Positions 24,795 through 32,980 of a DNA stretch of 64,000 bases are shown piece after piece. Source of the stretch: Sulfuriferula multivorans (GTDB taxonomy: Bacteria > Pseudomonadota > Gammaproteobacteria > Burkholderiales > Sulfuriferulaceae); NCBI RefSeq assembly GCF_003851125.1, contig NZ_BGOW01000005.1:1-64000 (forward strand), in the 5' to 3' direction. The position numbers and the translations under genes are program-made. Each line of letters starts with the position of its first letter. Within the stretch, counting starts at the first letter, position 1. The notes under the pieces are model-generated. The model worked only from the letters and a program-made list of their open reading frames with translations. It was not told the origin of the DNA and made no database searches.

Positions 24795-24971
24795 ATGAAT
24801 CTATTCATTGCCCTGATCAAATTGCCGTTTGCGATGCTCCAGCTGGTCTGGTCGTTGCTGTTGCTGACACTGGAGCTGGCGCGTATCAGTTACCACCTTG
24901 GGCGATTACTTGTTATTCTGTTGATGACCTGCGGGCGTTGGTTGCACAGGGTGTACTCGCGTTGGTTTTAA
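24795..24971 (+). CDS. Small (58-aa) membrane protein
   Basis: ATG at 24795 has an AGAGAGGAA ribosome binding site and TAA ends at 24971. The 58 residues form one or two hydrophobic helices (NLFIALIKLPFAMLQLVWSL and LGRLLVILLMTCG) with basic residues at the C-terminus (RWLHRVYSRWF), the pattern of a small inner-membrane protein or a type I toxin-like peptide. The family is not recognised. It sits between mobilisation genes and the truncated exonuclease at the element edge. Confidence 0.6.
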   Translation: MNLFIALIKLPFAMLQLVWSLLLLTLELARISYHLGRLLVILLMTCGRWLHRVYSRWF

Positions 24972-24988
24972 CCGGCAGGCAAAGACAA

Positions 24989-25048
24989 ATGCTCATTTTC
25001 CTGGACACCGAATTTACCGATTTTATCGACTTTGAACTCATCAGTTGA
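24989..25048 (+). pseudogene. Truncated DnaQ/exonuclease gene start at the mobile-element border
   Basis: Nineteen codons (MLIFLDTEFTDFIDFELIS) are followed by a stop. FLDTEFTDF is the Exo I motif (DxE) that opens DEDD-type 3'-5' exonucleases, and the following residues match how such proteins continue. The rest of the gene is missing and the next sequence is the end of a PEP-CTERM gene on the other strand. The break therefore marks a deletion or recombination junction at about 25045. Confidence 0.6.
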
Positions 25049-25064
25049 TCGAGACGCGCGTGAA

Positions 25065-25571
25065 TTAAATGATTTTTCGGCTGGCGCGTGCGACCAAGAT
25101 TACCAAACCCAGACCAGCCAGCATCAAGGCATAGGTTTCGGGTTCAGGCACAGCAGCGATGGCGAACGTGTAGATGCCTCCAGAACTGCCAATAGCGTTA
25201 CCCGCGATATTCACATGGTAGTTACCGGAACCAAGCATTGCGCTAAAGGAGACGGGATCATAACTACCGACAGCTTGCGTAGCGCCAGTCATAAAATTAT
25301 TGCCGGAATCAAACAGACTGGCGCTAAGACCTTGAATGTTATATACGCTCAGGCTACCAAAATTCAGTACTAGTTGAACGGCCGCCGCCGCTACGGAAGG
25401 ATTGCTGCCTACAGTCATATTGTAGGTGTCCTGAAAGCTGCCAGGAGCCACGATGGACGTATTGTTATATGGCACCGTAGTCAAAGTGCCCGCATTATAG
25501 ATTGCTGCCTGGGCAACTGTAGTACCCAGGCTCAAGGCCGCTACTACAGCCAGTTTAAGCATAGTACGCAT
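25065..25571 (-). CDS. PEP-CTERM sorting domain protein
   Basis: 168 residues from the ATG at 25571, which has AGGAG 8 nt upstream; an upstream in-frame start at 25592 lacks one. An N-terminal signal peptide ends around TVAQAA. The C-terminus is a textbook PEP-CTERM tail: AVPEPETYALMLAGLGLVIL followed by the basic end ARASRKII. The middle resembles FxDxA-type PEP-CTERM exported proteins (SFQDTYNM, SGNYHVNIAG). The protein should be exported by Sec and processed by the exosortase B encoded at 56-57 kb. The gene is next to the mobile-element junction, so its terminator region may have been altered by the insertion. Confidence 0.92.
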   Translation of the reverse strand: MRTMLKLAVVAALSLGTTVAQAAIYNAGTLTTVPYNNTSIVAPGSFQDTYNMTVGSNPSVAAAAVQLVLNFGSLSVYNIQGLSASLFDSGNNFMTGATQAVGSYDPVSFSAMLGSGNYHVNIAGNAIGSSGGIYTFAIAAVPEPETYALMLAGLGLVILVARASRKII

Positions 25572-25768
25572 CACGAAAGCTCCTATTCTCAAGGTGGGTT
25601 GAACTGGAGTTTCAGTATACGAAGGCTCTATGGTAGAAATATTTCTTATATAGGCCCAAGTTATGAGTTATTCGGACTACGATAACGGCAGTACCAAACC
25701 GGGACTCGATAGATAAACCGCACCCTTTTTCCAGCGCTCCTGCAGAAAATGTCCGTCAACCAAGAAAC

Positions 25769-26725
25769 TCAGTCCGCGCGACGCGCTACCGCAAAAGCTA
25801 TAACACTCAGGCCGGAAAGCCAGAGGAATCCGGTCTGAGGCTCAGGTACGGGTGACACAATCGATTCTACCCAAGGAGAATAAGCCGACAACAGCATGCC
25901 GCCGCCGGTAGACCCAAAAACCGGCTTGCCACCTCCTACCGTACGAATAAAAGTATTGATGCCAACCAATGTCCACTTACCCTGGCTGTCCTGAACAAAG
26001 CTGGGACTTCCGGAATCGCCGCCCGCCAGTGTGCCTTCTATCGTGTTGCCCAAAGTGTAATTGCGCGGAATATTCGGACCAAAAACATTGCTTGATACAT
26101 GGGTACCGTCGAAATCGAATTCATAGGCTTCCTGCATGGTTCCGCCATTGGCATCACCATACAGCATATCCACCCGGTTTTCAGCCACACGCTTGACTGC
26201 TGGATTGGCACCAACAGTGACGCCCACGTCGCCTGAGCCGCCGCCACCATAGCCTACGAAAGTAATCGCATCTCCGCGCGCAAGCGGAGCCCAAGAAATC
26301 GGATACACCGGCACATCACCCGGCACATGACCATTCAGCTTGATAATGGCCAAATCGTCATGAGCAATCCCACCGGGGGACGCGAGCGATCCCGAATAGC
26401 TGGGATTAACATGCACCTCAGCAGTGCCAAATGTCTCTGTCAAGGCACCGCCATAGTTCAAATTAAACCGGATTTTCGTGGGATCAACACCATTGACTAC
26501 ATGTGCGGCAGTCAGCACGTATTGGTCACCAATCAACACTCCAGAATAGGTACTGCCGTTGATTGAAATTGAACCTACACCCGCAAAGGGTGAGTTTTTA
26601 CTGTTCACATCCACTCGGGCAGCAGGAGAATCGGGGGCTATACCACCGATAATTGCGTGTGCCTGGTCTGTCAGCGCCAATACCAAAAAAATCAATCCCA
26701 ATAGTTGCAGTGTTTTCTTGTTCAT
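25769..26725 (-). CDS. Trypsin-like serine protease with PEP-CTERM tail
   Basis: 318 residues. A signal peptide ends around DQAHA and the mature start is IIGG-like. The catalytic triad of chymotrypsin-fold proteases is present: His in YVLTAAHVVNG, Asp in HDDLAIIKLNG and Ser in GGDSGSPSF. The C-terminus (SPVPEPQTGFLWLSGLSVIA followed by ARRAD) is a PEP-CTERM sorting signal. It is therefore a secreted protease held or processed at the envelope by an exosortase. It could act on other matrix proteins; its substrate is unknown. Confidence 0.92.
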   Translation of the reverse strand: MNKKTLQLLGLIFLVLALTDQAHAIIGGIAPDSPAARVDVNSKNSPFAGVGSISINGSTYSGVLIGDQYVLTAAHVVNGVDPTKIRFNLNYGGALTETFGTAEVHVNPSYSGSLASPGGIAHDDLAIIKLNGHVPGDVPVYPISWAPLARGDAITFVGYGGGGSGDVGVTVGANPAVKRVAENRVDMLYGDANGGTMQEAYEFDFDGTHVSSNVFGPNIPRNYTLGNTIEGTLAGGDSGSPSFVQDSQGKWTLVGINTFIRTVGGGKPVFGSTGGGMLLSAYSPWVESIVSPVPEPQTGFLWLSGLSVIAFAVARRAD

Positions 26726-26815
26726 TATTTTACTGATCTCGATTCAGATGGCACCACTGCCTGTAAAAAAAAACTCCATTCAAATCTTATTCAAATCCTG
26801 CTCGGAAAAGCCCTC

Positions 26816-26855
26816 TTGAAAACAAAGAGCACGGTCGGTCAACCCATGCTCTTTG
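26816..26855 (-). terminator. Rho-independent terminator of the 26.9-27.6 kb PEP-CTERM gene
   Basis: CAAAGAGCA (26823-26831) and TGCTCTTTG (26847-26855) form a perfect 9-bp stem with a 15-nt loop. On the minus strand it is followed by TTTTC. It lies 21 nt downstream of the stop codon of the gene read leftwards to 26877. Confidence 0.65.
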
Positions 26856-26876
26856 ATCTTGCTATGGCCGCGTTGA

Positions 26877-27578
26877 TTATTGCTGATTACGACGACGCAA
26901 ACTGAGGTATCCAAGCAAACCCACCCCCAGCACCATCATGCTCCAGGTAGAGGCCTCTGGAACTGGACTCACATTAAATGTAATTCCAGAATATTTCTTT
27001 TCTGCGAAAGCCATTTGTGGGCCAGTATCGGCCTGGGTGTAAGCTAGCAGAATATTCTCCAGCGTGACGCGGGCACTTCCGACGTTATTCCAGGCAGCGC
27101 TATTCAGATCGGCATTCGCGCCAGCAGCCCAGTTGTGGTTAATACCATCCTTGATGGCCAGCGGAGCGGCCGGCGCGATTGAACCAACAATTTCCATCGA
27201 CGGATTTGCATTGTTGCGCACGCGCATTTGACCCAGCGCATTCACGAAGCTGTTTTGCCCCATCATCAAATAATCACCGCCCTCGTTCAAATCAATCGAA
27301 GTTAAACGCAAATTCGCGGACGGCTTGAGCAAAATATCAAAGTTGCTGGTCTGGCTGGCAAGGCTGACGCCAGCACCATTGGTGGAAATAGCCTTGAAGC
27401 TGGTTGGAGTGAAAAATAACGTATTGCCGGACAGGGTCGGCGTGCCAAACAACCCAACCAGCGCATCGTCATAAGTAACGGAAAATGCCGCTCCATCGAG
27501 CGTTACCGGGGCTGCCTGGACGTATCCCGCCGCACTCGTCAAAGCAAGAGCAAGCAAAAGTTTTTTAGCTGCGAACAT
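26877..27578 (-). CDS. PEP-CTERM sorting domain protein
   Basis: 233 residues from the ATG at 27578, which has AGGAG 8 nt upstream. The signal peptide is MFAAKKLLLALALTSAAGYV cleaved near VQA. The C-terminus is SPVPEASTWSMMVLGVGLLG followed by the basic tail RRRNQQ, a PEP-CTERM signal with the usual transmembrane segment. The mature part is a beta-rich exported domain with no recognised catalytic motif. Secretion and exosortase processing are expected. It has its own terminator downstream and a 24-bp perfect palindrome 36 nt before its start codon, which suggests specific regulation. Confidence 0.9.
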   Translation of the reverse strand: MFAAKKLLLALALTSAAGYVQAAPVTLDGAAFSVTYDDALVGLFGTPTLSGNTLFFTPTSFKAISTNGAGVSLASQTSNFDILLKPSANLRLTSIDLNEGGDYLMMGQNSFVNALGQMRVRNNANPSMEIVGSIAPAAPLAIKDGINHNWAAGANADLNSAAWNNVGSARVTLENILLAYTQADTGPQMAFAEKKYSGITFNVSPVPEASTWSMMVLGVGLLGYLSLRRRNQQ

Positions 27579-27613
27579 GATCAATACTCCTAAAAATTCA
27601 TCATCAAAGTTTT

Positions 27614-27637
27614 GATTGGCTTGAATTCAAGCCAATC
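27614..27637. promoter_or_regulatory. 24-bp perfect palindrome upstream of a PEP-CTERM gene
   Basis: GATTGGCTTGAA is followed immediately by its exact reverse complement, TTCAAGCCAATC, with no spacer and no mismatch. It lies 36 nt upstream of the ATG at 27578. The position suits an operator for a dimeric regulator. It has no adjacent T-run of the type expected for a terminator. Confidence 0.6.
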
Positions 27638-28290
27638 CCTAAACAACGGCCAGACTGGAATACCGAATTTTTCAAACATGCCAATTGAAATTTCTCGGAT
27701 AACCCAGGATAAAGCGGGTGTATCTGTGCGCGCGGAAAACAATTACCCCATTTTAGCGTGCAGTACTGTGCGCTGTTCTGATTATACCGAGCCAATATTT
27801 CACTCAGCTTACCCGCTCAGTACCCTTACATAGGTCACTCGGTCTATGAATCCTTATCCGAAGCAATTGTATTTCCACGGTGCTTGGATAACGGCCAAGT
27901 TGATGGTGGTCGTGCGTTAGGTGTCCAGTCACCTATGAAGCAATACCTAGGCCAGATCTGGCTTTATGCGTACAGACCCAGAGGTTTACTCGGCAATGAG
28001 ACGAGATTATTGGAATGACGGTTCGCCTTACACACGCGGAATAAGTGCAGAGAGGATGGTAGCCGGAACCCGGGCCGATCAGCAGTGTCTTGCCGTTTCG
28101 GCAATATTGATGAATTTGCTACGTAGGGAATTGTGCAGGATGCTCCGGAATACCCGGAGCTGTTGACTCACAACATTCGATTTCGGGAGCGCATCACGCC
28201 GTTTCTTCACTGGATCGTTTGAAGCCATCAATGCCATTAAGCGCGCAGATGCAGGCCAAGGATGGTTTCGCTATTGCAACCGTATGCCGT
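27638..28290. other. Long intergenic stretch without a supported gene
   Basis: About 650 nt between the subtilase stop codon and the palindrome. A 66-codon plus-strand frame at 27966-28166 lacks a clear ribosome binding site and family features. A weak dyad, CATAG/CTATG, occurs near 27828-27847. The stretch probably holds the promoter of the leftward PEP-CTERM gene. Nothing else could be supported. Confidence 0.4.
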
Positions 28291-30483
28291 TTACAATAGC
28301 TGTCGCCGCGGCCAGAGAATGTGACTCAACAATAATATCGCCATGAGCCCAATACCCCACTGCGGCAAGGTCGGGATATCTGCGCTGTCGGCAGCAATGT
28401 TAATTACCACAGTGGCGCTGTTATTGGCAGTGGCTGAATCGGGCAGATCCGAAGTCACGCTCACAGACAAGTTTGCGGTCCCTGAGGCACCCCACATTAC
28501 GGTGATATTGAGTACTACAGTTGCGGTAGCTTGCAAGGTACCAACCGGGCAGGTGACCACAGTTCCGCTTACCGCACATCCTGCCGTCCCTTCCACAAAA
28601 CTTGCGTCCGCTGGCAAAGTGGCGGAGACGCTGACATTCGTCGCCGCCTGGGGCCCCGAATTGGATACACTGATTGAGTAAGCGGCCGTGGAATACGCCA
28701 CGCCGTTGGCAGGCCCCGCGACACTGACTGACAAATTCGCCTGTGCTGCGGTATTGAGCGCCCAATTCAACGCTATATTTCCACTTGCCCCATTGGCCCC
28801 ATCCACCGTGATTTCGTATTCCACCCCGGACTGCGCCTCGAACAACAGGCTGCTCACACCATTCGCGGTGCCATCGTTGTCATTGGCTGCGATGGGAGTC
28901 AGCGCATTGATGGCGGTTCCGCCATACACGGCAAGCATGGTATCAAAACTGCTGCCATGGGTGTCCAGGCTGACCTGGCCCGCCGCCGGCGCAGTCCACT
29001 TCCACCAGACCGAGCTGCCGCCGGCGTTACCCGCATGACTGGGCTCGCCGGGCTCCTGGGTGGCGAGCCGATTTTGCCCGGTTGTATTACCCGCACTGCC
29101 GCTCAGCGTGAAACGAGCAACGAAATCATCATTGGCCGGGCGAGTGGCGGCGAGCAGATTCAGGCGTGGCTTGACGATGCCGTTGCGAGGGTCGGTCAAC
29201 GCAACACCGTTACTGGTCAGGCGAGTTGCCGTTTGGTCGAGCGTCTCCGTCGCAAACGCAGAGCGCAGAACCGCGACCGCCCCTGCTACATGAGGCGATG
29301 CCTGCGATGTACCGCCCTCGGTGTACCCACCAGCCGTTACCAATGCACCAGGTGCCAGCAGCGTCAGAAAATTCGCGCTATTGGAAAAGCATGTAATCTG
29401 ATCCGCTTGGGTTGTCGTATCGCTGCACAGGCCTGCCCCCCAATTAATTCCACCATAGTTGGCGTCGTAGACCGCACCTACCGAAATCACACCCGGCGTG
29501 CACGCCGGGTTTGCTATAGCATCAGAATAGGCGTCGTTACCGGCAGCCGCTACCACGCTGATGCCGGCGGATCGGGCATTGCCCACCGGGGTGAGGAAAG
29601 GATTGCCGCTGCTACAGGGCGCGGTGTTTCTGCTGCCGTCGCCCAGACTCATATTGATCGCCGCAATGTGGTAGGTGGACTGATTGGCAATCGCCCAGTT
29701 CATCGCCGAGATAACGTCCGAGGTGTAGGCCGACGTGCCGGAGAACGCGTTGAGCATGGCAATACGGCTATCTGGCGCCACGCCAAGAGCTATCGCGGAG
29801 ACATTGGTGCCATGGCTGGTATCGGTGGTTCCAGTGCCAAAATTGACCGAGGCCACCACATGGCAACTGGCGGGCGTGCCCGGTGCCGTACACGAGCCGA
29901 AGGCGGAACGCGTGTAGTCGATGCCATTGTCGATCACCGCGACGGTCGTGCCATTGCCTTTGTCTGCGGCGCTGGCTACTGCAGGTTGGCCGATAAACGG
30001 CAGGCTCACCGTCAGTACCGGATGGAATTCCCGGTTCGGGTAGACTGCTTTGACTGCCGGACTGGCCAGCAAGGCCTGGAGTGCTGCCATCGAGTGGAAA
30101 CGCTTGTACGCCATGGGCAAATGACTATAGTCACGCAGCGTTTCTATGTCAGGACGCGCTATCGCACGATCAACCCCGAGCTTGATGGCCTGATACCGCT
30201 GGGCCTTCAGCGCGAGAATCCCGGCGTCATCGTGCATCAGTCCGGCACGCTGACGCATGGTCGCAGCCGCTTGTTCAACCGCCTGGGATTGGTATTCGAC
30301 GATCAGATCAACCGCCTGTCCGGCCAGCAGCCGGCTTTCGATCGATGCCGGTAACGCAATAGGCTGGGCAAAGCAGACGCTTGCCCAGAGCAGCGGCAAC
30401 GCGGCAATAAAGGCAAAAAATCGGTTGGCAGGCAAAATGATCGCTCTGAAGTAATGGTGGCTGGATTTACGCAGGGTAGCCAC
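28291..30483 (-). CDS. Subtilisin-family (S8) serine protease with IPTL-CTERM sorting tail
   Basis: 730 residues from a GTG start. A signal peptide ends near VCFAQP and a propeptide follows. The S8 catalytic triad is Asp in VAVIDNGIDYTRS, His in TSHGTNVSAIALG and Ser in GTSQASPHVAGA. After the protease come a beta-sandwich region (about 450-570) and a DUF11-like repeat (ANLSVSVAGPANGVAYS). The C-terminus is IPTLPQWG plus a hydrophobic helix and a basic tail (PRRQLL), the IPTL-CTERM signal recognised by exosortase H. The gene for XrtH lies divergently 165 nt away, so the two are probably enzyme and substrate. It is likely anchored or secreted at the cell surface. Confidence 0.93.
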   Translation of the reverse strand: MATLRKSSHHYFRAIILPANRFFAFIAALPLLWASVCFAQPIALPASIESRLLAGQAVDLIVEYQSQAVEQAAATMRQRAGLMHDDAGILALKAQRYQAIKLGVDRAIARPDIETLRDYSHLPMAYKRFHSMAALQALLASPAVKAVYPNREFHPVLTVSLPFIGQPAVASAADKGNGTTVAVIDNGIDYTRSAFGSCTAPGTPASCHVVASVNFGTGTTDTSHGTNVSAIALGVAPDSRIAMLNAFSGTSAYTSDVISAMNWAIANQSTYHIAAINMSLGDGSRNTAPCSSGNPFLTPVGNARSAGISVVAAAGNDAYSDAIANPACTPGVISVGAVYDANYGGINWGAGLCSDTTTQADQITCFSNSANFLTLLAPGALVTAGGYTEGGTSQASPHVAGAVAVLRSAFATETLDQTATRLTSNGVALTDPRNGIVKPRLNLLAATRPANDDFVARFTLSGSAGNTTGQNRLATQEPGEPSHAGNAGGSSVWWKWTAPAAGQVSLDTHGSSFDTMLAVYGGTAINALTPIAANDNDGTANGVSSLLFEAQSGVEYEITVDGANGASGNIALNWALNTAAQANLSVSVAGPANGVAYSTAAYSISVSNSGPQAATNVSVSATLPADASFVEGTAGCAVSGTVVTCPVGTLQATATVVLNITVMWGASGTANLSVSVTSDLPDSATANNSATVVINIAADSADIPTLPQWGIGLMAILLLSHILWPRRQLL

Positions 30484-30586
30484 TGTGCATGACAGTTATG
30501 CGATGACAGCCAACTGCTCGGCTGCCCGAACCTGTCATCTCCGCGTCATGTTGCACGTTTACCCTTGACTCTGTTTCCTCCACTTT

Positions 30587-30614
30587 GGGCGCCTCCTGCT
30601 GCGCCCCTTTTTTT
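30587..30614 (+). terminator. Terminator-like hairpin in the leader of xrtH
   Basis: GGGCGC (30587-30592) and GCGCCC (30601-30606) pair around an 8-nt loop and are followed by a run of seven T on the plus strand. The structure lies 33 nt upstream of the xrtH start codon and downstream of the divergent subtilase start, so it is inside the xrtH leader. It could attenuate xrtH transcription. Confidence 0.5.
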
Positions 30615-30647
30615 GGGCTTGCCGGGGGAGCCCCACAGCGAGCCTTC

Positions 30648-31199
30648 ATGCCCGACACCCACTACGCCGCCCTGCTGCACGCCGACGCCCAGGCCCACGC
30701 CCGGCGGCGCCAGCCGCTGCGCCTGATCCTGATCTTCCTCGCGGTGTTCTTTGCCCTGCAGTACGCCTGGGAGATGAGCCGCGACACCTGGCTGGAACGC
30801 ACCGTCATCGACCACGCCACCGTCATGCCCGCAGCCTGGCTGATCAATGCGCTGGGTAGCGCAGCGCCGGTACACGCCGATGCCTACCGCATCGTCTCGC
30901 CACTGGCGCGGCTCAACATCCGCAATGGCTGCGAAGGGCTGGAGACCCTGTTTTTGCTGGTGGCGGCATTTTTCAGCCAGCCTTTCCCATGGAAAGTGCG
31001 ATTGTGTGGAATCGGCCTGGGCACCTTGCTGGTGTATGGCCTGAATCAAGCCCGCATCGTGATCCTGTGGCACGCCTGGCTGGATCAGCGCAACCTGTTC
31101 GGGGTGCTGCACGGTAGCGTGCTGCCGCTGGCCATGATCGCTGTCTGCCTGGCCTACTTCCTGGTGTTCCTGACGCGCCATGAATCTCACCCGGCGTGA
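30648..31199 (+). CDS. xrtH: Exosortase H (IPTL-CTERM-specific)
   Basis: 183 residues from the ATG at 30648; an in-frame start at 30585 would add 21 residues that overlap the leader hairpin. The exosortase catalytic residues are present in order: Cys95 (RNGCEGLE), Arg136 (LNQARIV) and His155 (VLHGSVLP), between several transmembrane helices. The short length and the RNGCEGLE motif fit the XrtH/archaeosortase-like branch rather than EpsH-type enzymes. An IPTL-CTERM subtilase is encoded divergently upstream and the XrtH-associated membrane protein overlaps downstream by 20 nt. It is an inner-membrane cysteine transpeptidase-like enzyme that should cleave IPTL-CTERM tails. Confidence 0.92.
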   Translation: MPDTHYAALLHADAQAHARRRQPLRLILIFLAVFFALQYAWEMSRDTWLERTVIDHATVMPAAWLINALGSAAPVHADAYRIVSPLARLNIRNGCEGLETLFLLVAAFFSQPFPWKVRLCGIGLGTLLVYGLNQARIVILWHAWLDQRNLFGVLHGSVLPLAMIAVCLAYFLVFLTRHESHPA

Positions 31200-31845
31200 A
31201 GCGCTGGGCATGTTGTTGCGCCTGGCGCTGGGCTTGCCGGTGCTGCTCGGGCTGGCTTGGCTCGGCGGCAGGGATTACGCCACCTTCTTTGTGCCGTTAT
31301 ACAAGTGGGTGCTCGGCCTTGCGCTGCCCGACTTCAGGGTGCTCAGCCTGGACATCCGCTTCGGCCACGAATACGTGTTTGCCACCGAGGTGATCGCCGA
31401 ACACGTGCAAGTGCTGTACGGCCAGCTGCTGCCTGCCGGCTTCACCATCCAGGCGTCCACCCCGATGACCATCGCGCTGATTCATCCCATTGTGCTGGCG
31501 CTGGCGGCGCTGGTGTGGCCGCGGTTGAGCTGGCGTGGACGGCTGCTGCGCGTGCTGGCGAGCCTGCCGCTGCTGGTGCTGCTGGAAATGCTGGATGTGC
31601 CGCTGGTGCTGGCCAGTTCGATTCATGGCCTGCTCAGCTTCAACCTGGCTCCGAACGGTATCAGTGCACCCTGGCTGGTCGAATGGGTGCATGTGATGGA
31701 TGGGGGTGGACGCTTTGCCTTGAGCATTGCCGCAGCGGTGGGGGCGGCGGGACTGCAGCGGGTGGTGACAGCTGGTCGGGTGGGGGGCGGCTGCGGGCTA
31801 AGGTTGATAGCGCTGCTGGCTAGTCCGATCTACTCATTAAAATGA
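31180..31845 (+). CDS. Exosortase H-associated membrane protein
   Basis: 221 residues. It starts inside the end of xrtH (20-nt overlap), so the two are coupled. The N-terminus is a membrane helix (LLRLALGLPVLLGLAWLGG). A periplasmic segment (RVLSLDIRFGHEYVFATEVI) and two or three further helices follow. The small membrane proteins found next to XrtH have this size and topology. The exact role is unknown; assisting the exosortase or its substrate is a fair inference. Confidence 0.8.
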   Translation: MNLTRREALGMLLRLALGLPVLLGLAWLGGRDYATFFVPLYKWVLGLALPDFRVLSLDIRFGHEYVFATEVIAEHVQVLYGQLLPAGFTIQASTPMTIALIHPIVLALAALVWPRLSWRGRLLRVLASLPLLVLLEMLDVPLVLASSIHGLLSFNLAPNGISAPWLVEWVHVMDGGGRFALSIAAAVGAAGLQRVVTAGRVGGGCGLRLIALLASPIYSLK

Positions 31846-32074
31846 GATGCCCGAGAAACAAGATGGTCATGTTGATGCGCCAAGCTGTCCCATCAAATCA
31901 TATTGATGGCGCTGCTTGGTATCTGCTGTCAATCATGGAGTCCAGCAGCGAGCAGAGTGTTCTTAAGGAGTGCTGGCGCCAGCGCTGCAGGGCCATACGC
32001 ATGAATACCGATTTCCAAACATAAAATTGTAAAGTCAAATGACATACTATTTGAAAAAACCAAAAGAGAAAAAC

Positions 32075-32731
32075 ATGCTGTGGCGTTTCGTCGCTTCAGT
32101 CGTTTTGACAATATCCCTTAGTGGTTTGTCCAGCGCCTCATATGCAAACTTCATTGAGCGTGAATGGCAAGGAACGGGTCAAAAAGACCTTATCTATGAC
32201 ACTACCTCAGGGCTGGAATGGTTGAAACTAACCGTGACGCAAGGCAGTTTCTCTTATAACACGATGCAGACCCAGCTCCTTCCAGGTGGGGAGTTTTACG
32301 GTTTCAGATACGCAAATGCGGGTGAAGTTAACAGTTTGTTTCATTCGTTTGGCTTGGCAATGCACGGTCTGGACAACACGGTCGCCGACCATGCTCGGAT
32401 CGAAAATTACCAAGCACTCTTCGGAATCACGGAGCAAAACATATTTTGGGGAAATTTTATTCAGAATAACTACACATTTGGACTATTCGAGCAAGTTGAT
32501 CCTGATAACTTTTACGGGCTAGGAAATGCGCATTTCTATTCGTTCGTATCGGAGAACTTTGCATTTGGCTATACAGAAGTCACTACTTACCCTTGGCTAG
32601 ACTACCGAACAGATCACAGTCTTGGACACTATTTGGTTCGTAGAGGTAGCATCCCTGAGCCGGGCAGCCTCAGCCTCGTACTGGTAGGCTTAAGCGTTAT
32701 AGGCTTCATGGCTCGCCGCCGAACCACTTGA
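32075..32731 (+). CDS. PEP-CTERM sorting domain protein
   Basis: 218 residues from the ATG at 32075; an upstream in-frame ATG at 32039 would add 12 charged residues ahead of the signal peptide. The signal peptide is MLWRFVASVVLTISLSGLSS with cleavage near SYA. The mature domain contains DTTSGLEWLKLTVTQGSFSY, a pattern common in PEP-CTERM proteins with DxxTGLxWLD segments. The C-terminus IPEPGSLSLVLVGLSVIGFM plus ARRRTT is the sorting signal. It should be exported and processed by exosortase B. Confidence 0.9.
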   Translation: MLWRFVASVVLTISLSGLSSASYANFIEREWQGTGQKDLIYDTTSGLEWLKLTVTQGSFSYNTMQTQLLPGGEFYGFRYANAGEVNSLFHSFGLAMHGLDNTVADHARIENYQALFGITEQNIFWGNFIQNNYTFGLFEQVDPDNFYGLGNAHFYSFVSENFAFGYTEVTTYPWLDYRTDHSLGHYLVRRGSIPEPGSLSLVLVGLSVIGFMARRRTT

Positions 32732-32980
32732 ATATCACGCGTTTCGTTGCCTGGGGCACCTATCTAACGGAGAACGAAATCATTGGGTTGTACTCGATTG
32801 ATACCCGCCGACGGCACCCATGTGAATCACGCCATGCGCCAATACACCCTGCCGCGCGGCAACGGCATGACGAATGGCTCATGCTCCTGGCTGACAGATG
32901 CCTGTCACATAGTGGTCATAGGTACTCTTTACAATTAGCAGCGGTATTGGTCTGCATTATGTACATCGAGGAGCGCTTCT

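Noticed and set aside
28270-28300. GCTATTG/CAATAGC inverted repeat at the end of the subtilase gene
   Set aside because: It overlaps the stop codon and has no T-run on the minus strand, so it was not called a terminator.
28957-30354. A 465-codon plus-strand frame opposite the subtilase gene
   Set aside because: The sequence is Arg- and Gly-rich antisense of a clear S8 protease and has no recognisable features.
32732-32980. A 101-codon frame (32728-33033) between a PEP-CTERM gene and the phosphoesterase
   Set aside because: It overlaps the phosphoesterase start, which has a strong ribosome binding site, and its product looks random.
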